Below, in pieces: positions 11,561 through 22,702 of a stretch of 64,000 nucleotides of DNA. The notes under the pieces were generated by a model. That model did not search any database. It worked only from the letters and a program-made list of their open reading frames with translations, and was not told where the DNA came from. The position numbers and the translations under genes are program-made. Numbering within the stretch: position 1 is the first letter of the stretch; each line of letters starts with the position of its first letter. This DNA comes from Lucinisca nassula (Eukaryota > Mollusca > Bivalvia > Lucinida > Lucinidae), in assembly GCA_963580285.1 (NCBI GenBank), contig OY757010.1:148662675-148726674 (forward strand). Reading direction: 5' to 3'.

Positions 11561-11842
11561 TTGTTTGATTTTGTAACGTCCCCGTTAACACTGTAAAGGT
11601 CATTTTGGAGACGTTGCTTCCAATTTTGTGGGACTTTTACCAGACATTGAGATGAAATGACATCTCAAGCCCTGTCGCCCAATGAAACCAATAGTGTTTA
11701 TAAGCATGACGGGCCTGGGCAGGCTTAGATCCTCTAAGCGGTTTACCAGTACTCGTTTGCGGGCCGGTTTCAGCTCTGCGTGGAAGCATCATGCCTCCCA
11801 TATATTTCTTCAAGCCCCGGTGGATGGGGGCCCATTGTCTTG
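11560..11842 (-). repeat. SINE-A copy, internally deleted
   Basis: Minus copy lacking about 30 bp between 'agcatgacgg' and 'gcctgggcaggcttagatcc'. Confidence 0.8.
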
Positions 11843-12954
11843 TTGCGAATGTGATAAACACATGAAAGGACGTATAATAGCACGGCGCAAGCAACAGTTG
11901 CTATTCGTTTGAACGAGATCTGTAACTATATATATATATATGCCTGCTACTTGGGCATTTGCTGGCAAACAATATACGGACAATTAAACGACAGATTGTT
12001 TGTAATTACCTTCGCTGTATTTTCAGCCTCGGCCATGGTGCTCGTCTGCCTGTAGATGTGTCATAATAACTTCTTATGAATACGTACGTTCTTCAGACAT
12101 TTATCTTGATATAGACAGATGATCTATACAATTTTAACTATTTAAATCAAGATAAGGACATAATTTTCTTATGTTTAATTGCAATAGAAAAAGATGTTTT
12201 ATGTACCCAAAAAGTTGGTCAACATCTTTATGATATAGTTATACAGGGTGATATAGTTTCACAAAATACAAATATAATATGACATACACACAATTCTGTT
12301 GCAAATAAATGTGTTATCGCATCTTACAGAGATTTAAGTTCACAACAATATTTTATCTTAACTACTTCGGATCAATTATGCCAATATCCGAAGATATGCA
12401 TTTGTAACAGCTGTCAAGAAATGTGTTATACGCTCAATCATTTGACTAGCTTCATGACATATCTCGATGATCTCAAGAAAGCATAGCCTTCAAAAGTGTT
12501 TAATCTTATTATCTACAGATATCTAAATTGAATTGCGTTTTAGTCTTTCATGTTTTTATTGCAATATCAGACAAAAACAGATACGTCCTTTCAAAATCAA
12601 CACTTACAAAAAACAAAAATATACTTTTTTTCAAAAAATCTTCAGAAATAAGAGCTCATGCTGAGATATATCTTTTGAAGAAAAGGACATATTAAAATAT
12701 CCTTAAATCTTTTATTTTGCTATCGACGATATTTTTTATCTCGAAATAAGGTAAATGCCATGTAAACATGTTGATTTTTCACATTATTAAAAAAGTTCAT
12801 AACTCAAGATCATCTAACAACAAATATGCAGAAACAAGTTAATATGTGATGATATTTTTCTTCATTTCTGACAAATAAATCTTCATCTCAATATAAAATT
12901 TCCTGGGATAATGAAATACATGTGGTGATCTAATGAGACGTTTGCGCTTCCGTA
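11843..12954. other. AT-rich spacer, nothing recognised
   Basis: A short TA run at 11929-11941, then about 1 kb of AT-rich DNA without a supported frame. It may include the decayed upstream part of the LINE remnant that follows. Confidence 0.45.
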
Positions 12955-12959
12955 GTCCT

Positions 12960-13290
12960 TGGCAATATAAACGAAGACGATTGGAAAAAGTACCATGGTT
13001 CAATTAGCAAAATACAAGAGATTAAATTAAGAGAGTTTCAGTATAAAATAAATAACAAAATATTAGTTACAAACTCCTTTTTGAAGAAAATTTATATAAA
13101 TAGACAGTAATTTATGTAAATATTGTCAAAATGAAGAAGAGACGATTTATCATTTGTTTTTAGAATGTCCAATGGTTAAAATATTTTGGCACTAGCTTAA
13201 AATATGGCTGGAAACCAATGTAAATTTAACCTTAGATATAAATGAACGGTCCATTATCTTTTTCGTTCAAAGCACAAACGAACTTGTGAA
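12960..13290 (+). pseudogene. C-terminal remnant of L1-like LINE ORF2
   Basis: Translating about 13009-13111 gives a run containing KLREFQYKI and LVTNSFLKKI. After a frameshift, about 13108-13195 gives LCKYCQNEEETIYHLFLEC followed by KIFWH. A CxxC...HxxxxC pattern after an 'REFQYKI' segment is characteristic of the C-terminus of L1-like non-LTR retrotransposons. At least one frameshift and stops show it is dead. The endonuclease and reverse transcriptase are absent. Confidence 0.7.
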
Positions 13291-13338
13291 ATATGTGCAG
13301 ATCCTTGCAAAATAGTATATCTACAAAAATAAATTACT

Positions 13339-13445
13339 TGTTAATAATAATAATAATAATAAAGACTTTATTTACAGTGGGTGACACAATTAGCTACAAG
13401 CTACTCTTCCTTGAGGCCCACTTAACAAATATACACAATTTACAC
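13339..13445 (-). mobile_element. LINE 3' end, reverse orientation
   Basis: On the minus strand the sequence reads 'gtgggcctcaaggaagagta', then 'gtcacccactgtaaataaag', then 'tctttattattattatta'. A short A/T-rich stem with 'GGGCCTC' and an 'AATAAAG...(TTA)n' microsatellite tail is typical of CR1/L2-type LINE 3' ends. It is a heavily 5'-truncated copy lying just before the next LINE. Confidence 0.6.
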
Positions 13446-13774
13446 AACAACAACAAAAATAATTAATATATAAAATACGTCATACACTCACAGATCAGCA
13501 AGGAAACCAAAGGGGCCACGCAAGATAGAATTTCGGATACATATCCTACACCTGGGCAAAACAACAATCTCATCAACACGTCTGGGAGTCATACCCATAA
13601 GGATAATAACCAGCATTCGGAGACATCATCTCCGATTCTTACCCCATCCCTGGGCAAGGACAAGATACCAATGGTCTGATCAGTGACCACATCAATGACA
13701 CAAGTCCAAACAAGGACCTGGACTTAACATTCTTTTGTATTTTAAGCTCCCCGGGAAAGGAACCTGCCGAAACA

Positions 13775-15348
13775 ATGTTTCCAATCTTAGTCGTGGACAC
13801 ATGGCCCCCCAAACCCGAGAGCCCGGTGAGCCCAGTGAGCCCAACCGTAACAAATCCCGGGACCGTACCGGACCCTTCAAAAACCGCCGGTACTCCATCC
13901 ACAGCAGTACCTACAACCGTAGACGGCTCACCAGCCCCATCAGTGGTCGACCTGACAGCAGAGAGCCCGGAGAACCCAACTATGACAAAACCCCGGACAG
14001 TACCGGACATATCAAAAATCGCCGGTACACCTATCAAACCCGTGCCCACACCCACTGATGCCTCACCAGCCCCTCCAAGAGCCATCCTAACGCCAGCTCG
14101 GCTCCACGTACAACAAGGTACCCCGTTAAAACAGGACTCATCCCAGCGTTACCAAGCCACCCCCAAAAGACCCAAGGCTAAAAAACTAAACAGAACTGAA
14201 CTCTTCATAACTCTCACAAACAACAAAGACCATGCGAATGAAGACACGGACATGGACTGGGACAACGTTGCTGTACCCAAGAGAAAAAGAAATCTTAACG
14301 ACTCTAATTCCCCAAAAGCGTCGACCCCTGCTAAAAGGGTCAATAACAAACCGTCAAGCCCAATATCTCCACTTGAAAATGAAGTAAATGAAGTATCAAA
14401 TGAAAACGAAAGGTCATTTGTAGAGCTCATTCAGACCTGCATAGAGGACCTCAACTCTAGAACTAAAAATAACAAACCCACCGCCAGCCCCACTCAGAAC
14501 CAGGAGCAATATTAGTTTACAATATCATTAGAAGAAAAAAGACCTCTGTCATCAAAAGAGGCCGAGACCATAACAAAGGCATTAAAAAACACATGGGGTC
14601 AGATATTAAAGCAACCTATCCTAAAGTGGGACTATTGGGTCCCACTTTTGCTATTTTGAAACATAGCCTACCCAAAGCAAGAAACTTTAACCATGTACCC
14701 AATAACCCTAACTTCCATATTATTGGCATGGAGTCAGCCATGCAACCAATATCGGGTAATGGTCACCACCCCAAGTTTACAAAGACCCCTACCAAGCAAT
14801 CAGCCTCGGTTAACAAGAACAATCCAACTAGTACGAGGATAATTAAAAACACCCCCTTCAACACTAACCTGGCCCAATTCCAACGGTCATTTAACCAAAA
14901 TGGTCAACACATCAAGGACCTTTACAGAATTTCTAACAAACTAAAACAACCAACAGACATGGTCAAAATTACCTTCAATGTTCAGGAAGCCCCCACACTA
15001 CTTCTAACTAGGACAGAATCTTACCCAGTCTACCCCTGCGAAATTCCATACTTAAGATGTAATAATTGCCAGGAACATGGGCATAGTACGAACACCTGTC
15101 CTGGTAACCCCGTTAGGTGTCCAATGTGCGCTGGAAACCATAATTACAGCCAGTGCACACATAAAACTGACTCGCGAATAAGAAATGTAGCAATTGTTAC
15201 GGCCAACATGGCGCGGCATCCAAATCTTGCCCCTTCTTCGTAGAACAGAAATATGACATTGATAGGAAAAATAACATAACTTATATAGAATGGGCAAAAA
15301 GAAGGAAAGATCCAACCACACACAGGACCGATAAAAAAATAGCCACAC
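13775..15348 (+). pseudogene. LINE ORF1 (gag-like, zinc knuckles)
   Basis: The first part (13775-14515) is rich in Pro, Ser, Thr and Lys and is probably disordered. After a frameshift, 14593-15240 carries a conserved-looking segment ending in two Cys/His knuckles: CNNCQEHGHSTNTC at about residues 155-168, then CPMCAGNHNYSQC. These are nucleic-acid-binding CCHC motifs found in ORF1 proteins of I-like and Jockey-like elements, which package element RNA. Another shift near 15230 lets the frame continue (EWAKRRKDP) to the poly(C) tract at 15349. Long minus frames over this part are shadows. Confidence 0.8.
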
Positions 15349-15877
15349 CCCCCCCCCCCCCTCATGATGGTCAAACCCCCCTCCCTATTTAATTTAGAAA
15401 CGGACTTTCCGAAAATAAATAAAACAAAAAAACTGCCGAACAACCAGCAACTAGACCTGACATGACGAAAACCATCACACTACTACAATTAAAACATATA
15501 TTAACAGACATCTTACACATAAACACGTCCAATATGAGTAAAAGGCAGAAAGAAAGTATAGTATCAAACATCATAGAGAAGCATGTGGATAAAAGAGATA
15601 ACCCCCCCCCCCCCCCTCATACAGACCCATAACCTGCCCCGAACTCCCTTTAAACCAAATGTACCGAGTTATGCTCCTCAAAATACAAAAATACAGGCAC
15701 TGCCTCATCCAATCAAGTTAGAAGGCCCGATCCTATAAATACAAATGCCAACACAACTGTTGCCCAGCAAAAAACCAGACGACCAAATAACTCCTTACCT
15801 AAGGCAACGTACCATAGTAACAATATTTACACGTTACTATCACAAGAGACCTCAGGTAGACACTAATACCCCCGTCA
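15349..15877 (+). other. Remainder between LINE ORF1 and ORF2
   Basis: Two poly(C) tracts (15349-15361 and 15602-15616) and broken frames rich in Thr, Asn and Gln. It is consistent with a decayed ORF1 tail and inter-ORF region. No separate gene. Confidence 0.5.
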
Positions 15878-16247
15878 TTGCCCCACGACTACAGCAACGG
15901 CTTCACACACGCGACTGTTACACCAACTTCTGACCTTGAATTGGTACAATGGAACATCCGTAACATGGGCAATATTTCCGAACTTAGGTCACAACTGGAA
16001 GATAAAAAACTTAAGCCCCATCTACTTTGCCTACAAGAAACGTGGTTGAAAAATAAAATAACCCATATACCCAATTACAAAGTCGCCTCCTTCAAACATA
16101 GAATAGACAGAGGAGGCGGAGTCCTAACATATATCAGAAACGATTTACCTTTTACAAACTTAGACCTCAAAATTGAGCAACCCAACCTTGAATACTGTGC
16201 CACCACCATATATTTGAATAAAAGCACGCTAACACTGCATGATACCC
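15878..16247 (+). pseudogene. LINE ORF2 endonuclease, N-terminal half
   Basis: Encodes an exonuclease-endonuclease-phosphatase fold start: 'QWNIRNMG', then 'LLCLQETWL' with the metal-binding glutamate, then 'GGGVLTYIRNDLPF'. These match the first half of apurinic-like LINE endonucleases, which nick the genomic target. The frame runs into inserted DNA after 'NKSTLTLH'. The second half resumes at about 17533. Confidence 0.85.
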
Positions 16248-17521
16248 CACCACTGCAAGATAATATGGTTATAGCCTTGCCCATAATAGTGGTACTTTTA
16301 AGTGTTATAGTTATCTGTAAAACTTCACTAAGGCATTCAATATAGTAAAGGAACTACATACATGTATATCAAAAGAGCAGATAATACAATAACCAGAAAA
16401 GCAGAGTGACTGTCCTTGGTAATAATATGTGTCCTTTAGTGTTTTAAAATTTGAAGAAAATCCATGAAAAGATTCTTAAGTTATTGATCGCAAACTCCAA
16501 AAAAAAAATTGTGAGAAATTAATCAAGTTATCGGTCGGAAATGGTGTGGATGGACGGACGAACGGACAGACACCGGAGGGTATATTGTAATATCCCAGCA
16601 CTATCGTGTGATGGGGTATAACAAAAAGAAGAAAAGGGTGAAAAAAAAAGGGAAAAAAAAAGGAATGAAAAACCAAAAATGAGGAAAATTAAAAAAAATA
16701 AAAAAAAAATAAATAAATTCATTGCCAAAATGAAAAAGAAAGAAAAAGAAAAAAGAACATACAAAAAAAAAAAAGAAAAAACGAAAAAAAAAAAAAAATT
16801 TCCATTCCTCGACGGAGATTTGAACTCACGCCCCTCAGATTCATAGTCAACAATAGGATTTTTGTCCAGCACTCTAACCACTACACTGGCAGTGATAATC
16901 AATATATTTCATAAATTAAAGGAATAAATGCGCAGAAACTATTTAATGGGAATTGTTAACGACCAATTTTTCGTTAAATGTTAACGCATTTTGTGTATTC
17001 ACAACACAAAACCTGCTAATTATGGTCGTTTATACATCAGTGCAGTTTCATCCAAATATTCCATATAGTAAAGGAATAAGTCCCCAAAAACCATTTAATC
17101 GGAATTTTTAACGACCATAATTCCGTTAAATGTTAATGTATTTTGCCCATTTACAATCCCAAACCACTCATACCCAATGCCAATGTGTATACAAAATTTG
17201 ACGAAAATCCGTGAAAAAATATTCAAGTTATTGATCGGAAACGCCCCAAAACCCCTTATTTTGAACTAAAAAGGGCCATAACTCTGTCAAATGTTAACGG
17301 ATTTTGCCCATTAACAATCCCATACCACTCATTCCCGATATATACATGTATGCAAAATTTGAAAAAAAATTCGTTAAAAATTACTCAAGTTATCGATCGG
17401 AAATGGTGCGGACGGACGGACGGACATACGGACGGACGGACGGACGGACGGACAGACGGACGGACGGACGGACACCGGAGGGTATATCATAATACCCCGC
17501 CACTATCGTGTGGTGGGGTAT
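16248..17521. mobile_element. 1.27-kb element inserted in LINE endonuclease
   Basis: The left end TACCCCACCACTG and right end GTGGTGGGGTA are inverted repeats. The interior repeats 'gaaaatccatgaaaag', 'ttaagttattgatcg', 'aatttttaacgacc', long A tracts and two GGAC arrays, each followed by 'caccggagggtata'. No transposase frame. It resembles the array elements at 1560-2530 and 59497-61084. A diverged internal end near 16600-16620 suggests two nested or merged copies. Confidence 0.7.
17412..17472. repeat. (GGAC)n tract
   Basis: About 14 GGAC units with minor interruptions, inside the element above. Confidence 0.9.
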
Positions 17522-17532
17522 AAAAAAGAGAT

Positions 17533-17880
17533 AAAATACTATTCTTAATTGCTATGACCCTCCTCATAGCAAATCCACAGCTGATGAATATCAAAAGGTC
17601 CTTGACCTTATCCCTACCAAAACTTTCATCCTTGTAGGCGACCTTAATGCCCATGACTCCTTATGGAGCTCCAAATCAGACACAAAGGGGAAAGCTTTAC
17701 TTGACCTCGTCATAAAGAACTGCCTTATTATACTCAATGAGAATGATGAAGCCACGATGGCCGAACATACTACGTCGCCTGACCTGTCAATAGCCACTCC
17801 AGCCCTGAGCATAGGTACAATCTGGGAAACCCTGGGCAACACTTGTGGAAGCGATCACCTCCCCATCTACCTCCGATTTC
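17533..17880 (+). pseudogene. LINE ORF2 endonuclease, C-terminal half
   Basis: Resumes with NCYDPPHS. It then shows 'ILVGDLNAHDSLW' (catalytic Asp and Asn) and 'GSDHLPIYL' (terminal Asp-His), the remaining signature motifs of LINE endonucleases. The joint with the first half is out of frame by one base once the inserted DNA is discounted. Confidence 0.85.
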
Positions 17881-20275
17881 TTTCAAAATTCAATGCACTG
17901 GGCACAGCCCACAATCCAAAATGGAACTTACAAAGAGCTGATTTGGAAAAATTCAAAATTCTGTGCTCAGAAACATTAAAAATAAATGAAAACAATCCAA
18001 CACAGGAAATAGCAACAGACTTTGTAGAATCCCTCCAACAAATTTGCCAGAAAACTATTCCTAAAACAAAACCAAAAGCAAAATCGCTCCGACCGCCCTG
18101 GTGGGATCAGGAAATTACTATAGCTATCAAAAAACGTGAACAAGCTAGAAAGAAATACCTTAAAAATAAAACTTCAGAACAAAAGCGAAACTATAACAGG
18201 TTAAAAAATGAAGCTAGAGACATTAAAAGGGACAAACAGATTAATTCATGGCGTGACTTTGTATCTAAACTAGACCATAAGGCAAACTCTAAAACAGTAT
18301 GGAATATGATTAATCGTTTCCGGGGCAAACCTACTGACCATATTACCTGCCTAGAGGTAAACAAAACTATCATTACCGATGAAAAAGAAAAAGCTAATGC
18401 TCTAGCACAACATTATGACAACATGTCGAAATCGTCAAATCATATGCCCAAATTTCAAGCTGTTAAAATAATTATGGAAGATAGGGGACTTGGTCACACC
18501 CCGGAACCCCAGGCAACAGAAAACAACTCGGACTTAAACCGACCCTTCACGTTCTTTGAATTGGGAACTGCACTATCATCCAAAAAGGAATCAGCACCAG
18601 GAGCGGATACAATCCACTATGAAATGCTCAAACAACTACCAGATGTCACAGGGTATAGGTATATAGCACACTTGTACTGCCTTGCGGTACAAGCCGGCTT
18701 TTATAGCGACGCGGTAGAGTGTTGGCCTGTCACTCCGGCGGCCCGGGTTCGATCCCCAGCCGGGCCAAAGGTGTTTAGCATTTTTTCACCTGTTACATTT
18801 GGCGCCCAACGTAAATAACCCACATATGTGCATTAAAACTCCTTGAGTATCATTTCACGTGATTCTCGGACTCCCAGAAATTCGAGCCCCACGTTGGGCG
18901 CCAAATGTAACAGGTGAAAAAATGCTAAACACCTTTGGCCCGGCTGGGGATCGAACCCGGGCCGCCGGAGTGACAGGCCAACACTCTACCGCGTCGCTAT
19001 AAAAGCCGGCTTGTACCGCAAGGCAGTACAAGTGTGCTATATACCTATACCCTGTGACACAGATAACTCTAAAATGGAACTATTGAAACTTTTGAATATC
19101 TCCTATCAAAGAGGAGAACTCCCACCTGAATGGAAACTTGCCACCATCATACCCATTATGAAACCAAATAAAAATAAACTGGATCCAGGGTCATACAGAC
19201 CTATATCACTCACATCCTGTATCTGCAAAACAATGGAAACCATGATTGCTAAACGATTGACGGCCCATTTAGAAAACAAAGGGCACCTGGCTGACACTCA
19301 ATCCGGCTTTAGACCCAACAGATCTACCACTGATCAACTAACCAGGTTAGACTCTGAGATAAATATGGCCTTTATGGAAAATAAGATAGTAGCTGCCGTC
19401 TTTCTAGACCTGGAAAAAGCCTTTGACCTCATGTGGTCAACAGGAACCATCTGTAAACTGAAGCAATTTTGCATAAACGGAAACATGCTCAAATGGATAC
19501 ACAATTTCCTCCACAATCGAAAAATTCAAGTAAGGGTGGGACAAGAAACACCAAATCAGCACAAATTAGAAAATGGCTGTCCCCAGGGCAGTGTTATTAG
19601 TTCCATTCTCTTCAATATAATCATGGTTTCATTAAAAGAGAATCTCGACCCTGAAGAAAGACTGCAGCTGTCGCAATTTGCAGACGATAGCGCAATATGG
19701 AGAAAACATTATTCACCCAGTTGCGGCGTAGATGCCCTTCAAAAAGCACTCAAAAAATCGAATTTTGGGCTGAGGCGTGGGGGTTTAAGGTGTCCAACAC
19801 TAAAACTAAAGCCATACTTTTTAGACGTAAAAAAAACATCGACACCTCCAAATTCGATCTCAAACTATTTGGCAAAAAACTTGAATTTGTGGACAATGTA
19901 AACTTTCTAGGGATGATCCTTGATAAAGCACTCAGATGGGATGAGCATATAAAACAGCTCATCCTAAAATGTAAGAAGGACCTAAACATTCTTCGTTTGG
20001 TCACGGGCACAACTTTTGGTGCTGATAAACATACCCTTATCAACCTATACAGAGCCCTCATCTAAAGTAAACTAGATTATGGTGCACAAGCCTATAACTC
20101 TGCCTCACAAGCCCAACTTAAAAAGCTCGACACAGTACAAAACCAAGCCCTTCGCATTGCAACAAGGGCATTTATATCCACCCCGATTAATGCACTCGAA
20201 GTAGAATGTGGCATAAAACCACTCCATTTAAGAAGAGAGGAATTAATCCTAAAATATTGGGCACGTTCCTCGCCA
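17881..20275 (+). pseudogene. LINE ORF2 reverse transcriptase
   Basis: After a basic linker, the first palm/finger motif 'APGADTIHYEMLKQLPD' ends at the palindromic insertion (18645). It resumes at about 19059 with ELPPEWKLATIIPI, then 'SYRPISLTSCICKTME', 'TQSGFRPNRSTTDQ', 'AAVFLDLEKAFD' (first catalytic Asp), 'GCPQGSVISSILFN' and QFADDSAIW (two catalytic Asp). A frameshift follows near 19700-19760. The frame at 19697-20062 continues with KTKAILFRR and FLGMILD, then a TAA at 20063-20065. Confidence 0.88.
18645..19060. mobile_element. Palindromic insertion with two inverted tRNA-like units
   Basis: A ~0.41-kb palindrome splits the reverse transcriptase. Arms begin 'tgtcacagggtataggtata' and end with the exact complement. 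Each arm holds a tRNA-like unit with 'TAGCGACGCGGTAGAGTG' (A-box region), 'CCTGTCAC' at the anticodon position (GTC, Asp-like) and 'GGGTTCGATCCC' (B box). The ~110-bp centre is itself self-complementary near 'ggcgcccaacgt' and 'acgttgggcgcc'. It may be a foldback transposon or a head-to-head SINE pair. Flanking 'tgtcacag' and 'tgacacag' could be an 8-bp target duplication with one mismatch. Confidence 0.8.
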
Positions 20276-21139
20276 TTGGGTAAAAATCTGCCTGTAAATG
20301 ACCTCATTGGGGAACATGGGTGCCAAACTACTAAAAAGGCACACCAATACCGACCATACTCCGTTACAGTTCAGAAGCTCATAGCTGAGCTGCACATACC
20401 TAAGGACATCGAACCACCCCATTATAGAAACAAGTGTGACTTAAAGCACATCCCACCCTCCTGTACAATCAAGGACATCATTGGAAAAAAAGGCGAAAAT
20501 GACAAAAAAATTATGAAACAAAGTAGTATAAACTATATAGAAAAAAAATATAGGGGTAGATTACAGATATATACAGATGGCAGCAAAGATATTGAAAAAC
20601 AAACAGCAGGAGCAGCAGTTTCGGTCCCTGATGAAAACTTGAATATCGAACTCAAAACCAATCCGAGTCTGTCGATATTTACTATTGAACTGATAGCAAT
20701 AGAACATGCCATTAAATGGATCATCGATAACAACATCCCGGAGGCAGTCATACTTACAGACTCCCTTAGCTCAATACAAGCCCTCCAATCTAGCCAATCA
20801 AAAACAAGACCAGATAAAATAAACAAAATACTTCTACTCTTAGACTCAGCTAAAGACAAAGGCAACAATATCTACCTGGAATGGATTCCATCCCATGTAG
20901 ATATCCCAGGTAATGAAATGGCAGACTCAAGTGCCAAATCAGCAATGACAAACGGTGAAAACGATCAGACCTTACGGACCAAAACAGAAATATACCCGGT
21001 AATTAACCAGGCCATTATGACAAAATGGCAAAAATTATTGGACAACCCACAAAGTAAAGGTCGCTTCTACCATAGACTGGAACATAAGGTTAAAATACTA
21101 TCACCCATTACAGCGATAACAGAAAACATGACGCAGTTT
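20276..21139 (+). pseudogene. LINE ORF2 RNase H domain
   Basis: Contains the four RNase HI motifs: 'IYTDGSKD' (Asp), 'IELIAIEHAI' (Glu), 'ILTDSLSSI' (Asp) and 'WIPSHVDIPGNEMAD' (His and Asp). They lie at about 20571-20945. The domain removes RNA from the RNA-DNA hybrid during retrotransposition, and its presence places the element in the I group. It is open in itself but separated from the polymerase by the stop at 20063 and shifted out of frame near 21140. Confidence 0.85.
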
Positions 21140-21432
21140 ACACACGTTTGCGTCTTAACCATAGTAAACTAGGGACCCATTGTGTATTTAATCAAAACCA
21201 CATCAAATGTAATAGATGTGATAAAGAGGAACAAAATGACATCAAACATATCCTTTTCCACTGTGAAGGAAATATAGAACCCAGACAGGAATTAAAAGCT
21301 GCACTGTTTATATTGGGATACAACACTTTTGATGAACGAGACCTACTTAACCCCCCACGAAACATTAGGCCTCAGATAGTTGAGGCAATCATTACATTTT
21401 TGAAAGACACTGAGTTATTCGATAAAATATAG
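21140..21432 (+). pseudogene. LINE ORF2 C-terminal Cys/His segment
   Basis: Continues in another frame with 'RLNHSKLGTHCVFNQ', then CNRCDKEEQNDIKHILFHC (CxxC...HxxxxC) and ends 'DTELFDKI' before TAG. This is the usual C-terminal zinc-like motif after RNase H in I-type elements. Confidence 0.75.
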
Positions 21433-22668
21433 ACAGCTGCAGTATAAAAGAGTAACCATGTAACACTAATCCTAGTTTATTTCTCTTCCAGCGCTGGAAT
21501 CCTTTCATGCAGCGATCATTAATACTGCATGTTTCTTTCTCTTACAGACACAGCCTCCAATAACCACCTGGCCCTATCCCAATAACACCATATATCCTTG
21601 CCCCCAGGGACTCGGGGGAGGGTGTCCGGAGACAGGATTCCCCCACTCTCTAAACTAGATCATAAAGCAATATGAATCTCTGAATCTAAATATGCTGGGC
21701 GTGGGACTAAGGTTTCTAGGTTTCCATCAGAGAGCCAACCAATGCTGCTAACGTTAGGTTACTGACTGCGGGAGGCAATCTGGTTCCCTGTGCCTTGTTC
21801 CATAACCAGTCTTTAATTACATGTAGATGCCCAGAATTGTGTTCAGGACATCCTGAATGCATTAGGCTTGCACATCCGTATATGCCAAAAGTGCTTGTAT
21901 GTAGTTTGGCGTGTGCGGATTTGTGAACCTATATATTCCTGTTCGGGCGCACGCGGGTGTGGCTGACTGGTGAACCAGTGGTTGACTGGTCGCTATGGCT
22001 GTGTGTGCCAGAAAATGATTTATATTCATTGGTTCTCTCTTTTTGGCAGGCAGTTTCATCTGTGTGTCTGGGTCGGGAGAATCGACTGGAGTAGCATATA
22101 AATTTCTCTCTAAACAAATTATTTAAATCAAAAATTGCGCCTGGTCGTGATCGCGTGCTTGCTTGGGCATGGGCTGGTTGCAACCTAGGTGGGAGCACTT
22201 TCCCAATCAGACCGTGACCGCATTGTGCTTCTGGCCTGCGCCGTCGCGAACAGGTGAATTATTTTTACTAAGAATTTAACAGTGCTGCTTATGCTACCCG
22301 ACCCATACATATAGGCCCCATTCTCATATTTCTGCCTCTCCGTGCACCTGGAGGCTTCGGGCTGGTGCCCCTTGGGACATGATTCCCCCACCTTGGGCGG
22401 ACTGGCCGTTTCCGGGACGGTGGCCCGGGGTCCCCGGTTGCATGGATGGGTGCGGGGGGGGGGGGGGGGAACACAAAACCCACACATTCTTATACAGTGG
22501 TTACATGAGCACTGCTTCTATCCCTTACAGACCCTACCCTACATGACTTGGACTAGAGCCGGTTGAGCCGAAGCGGGGCGCTGTGGTTGCGGCTCATTTG
22601 CTTTGCACTTATGAGTGCTCCGCCGACGCAACACATCGGTGATAGACAAGTCTAAACTTAGGCTTATG
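21433..22668. other. LINE 3' flank and unassigned GC-richer DNA
   Basis: Contains 'ctcttacagacacagcctcc' and 'ctctcttccag'-like pyrimidine stretches and a poly(G) tract at 22453-22469. It could be the LINE 3' UTR or unrelated DNA. The open frames lack recognisable motifs. Confidence 0.35.
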
Positions 22669-22702
22669 TAACCCTAACCCTAGCCCTAACCCTAACCCTA
22701 AC
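22669..22702. repeat. Interstitial telomeric repeat (CCCTAA)n
   Basis: Nearly six units of TAACCC with one A-to-G change. This is the animal telomere repeat, in the C-rich orientation on the plus strand. Confidence 0.9.

Larger units (their letters stand above)
13450..21432 (+). mobile_element. Degenerate I/Nimb-like LINE
   Basis: Domain order on the plus strand is zinc-knuckle ORF1, apurinic-type endonuclease, reverse transcriptase, RNase H and a C-terminal Cys/His segment. RNase H after the reverse transcriptase, with FADDSAIW as the polymerase motif, points to the I superfamily (I/Nimb-like). Frameshifts lie near 14516-14592, 15230, 19700-19760 and 21140. A stop lies at 20063, and two foreign insertions are present (16248-17521, 18645-19060). 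It cannot be autonomous. The ends are uncertain: the 5' side may start near 13490, and the 3' UTR probably continues past 21432. Confidence 0.85.

Noticed and set aside
13639..14430. Minus ORFs of 148 and 93 codons
   Set aside because: Shadows of LINE ORF1 on the opposite strand.
16528..16902. Minus Phe-rich ORF
   Set aside because: Encoded by A tracts in the inserted element at 16248-17521.
18690..18770. Candidate tRNA-Asp genes in the palindrome (also 18930-19010)
   Set aside because: The anticodon stem pairs poorly and both units are parts of the inverted insertion.
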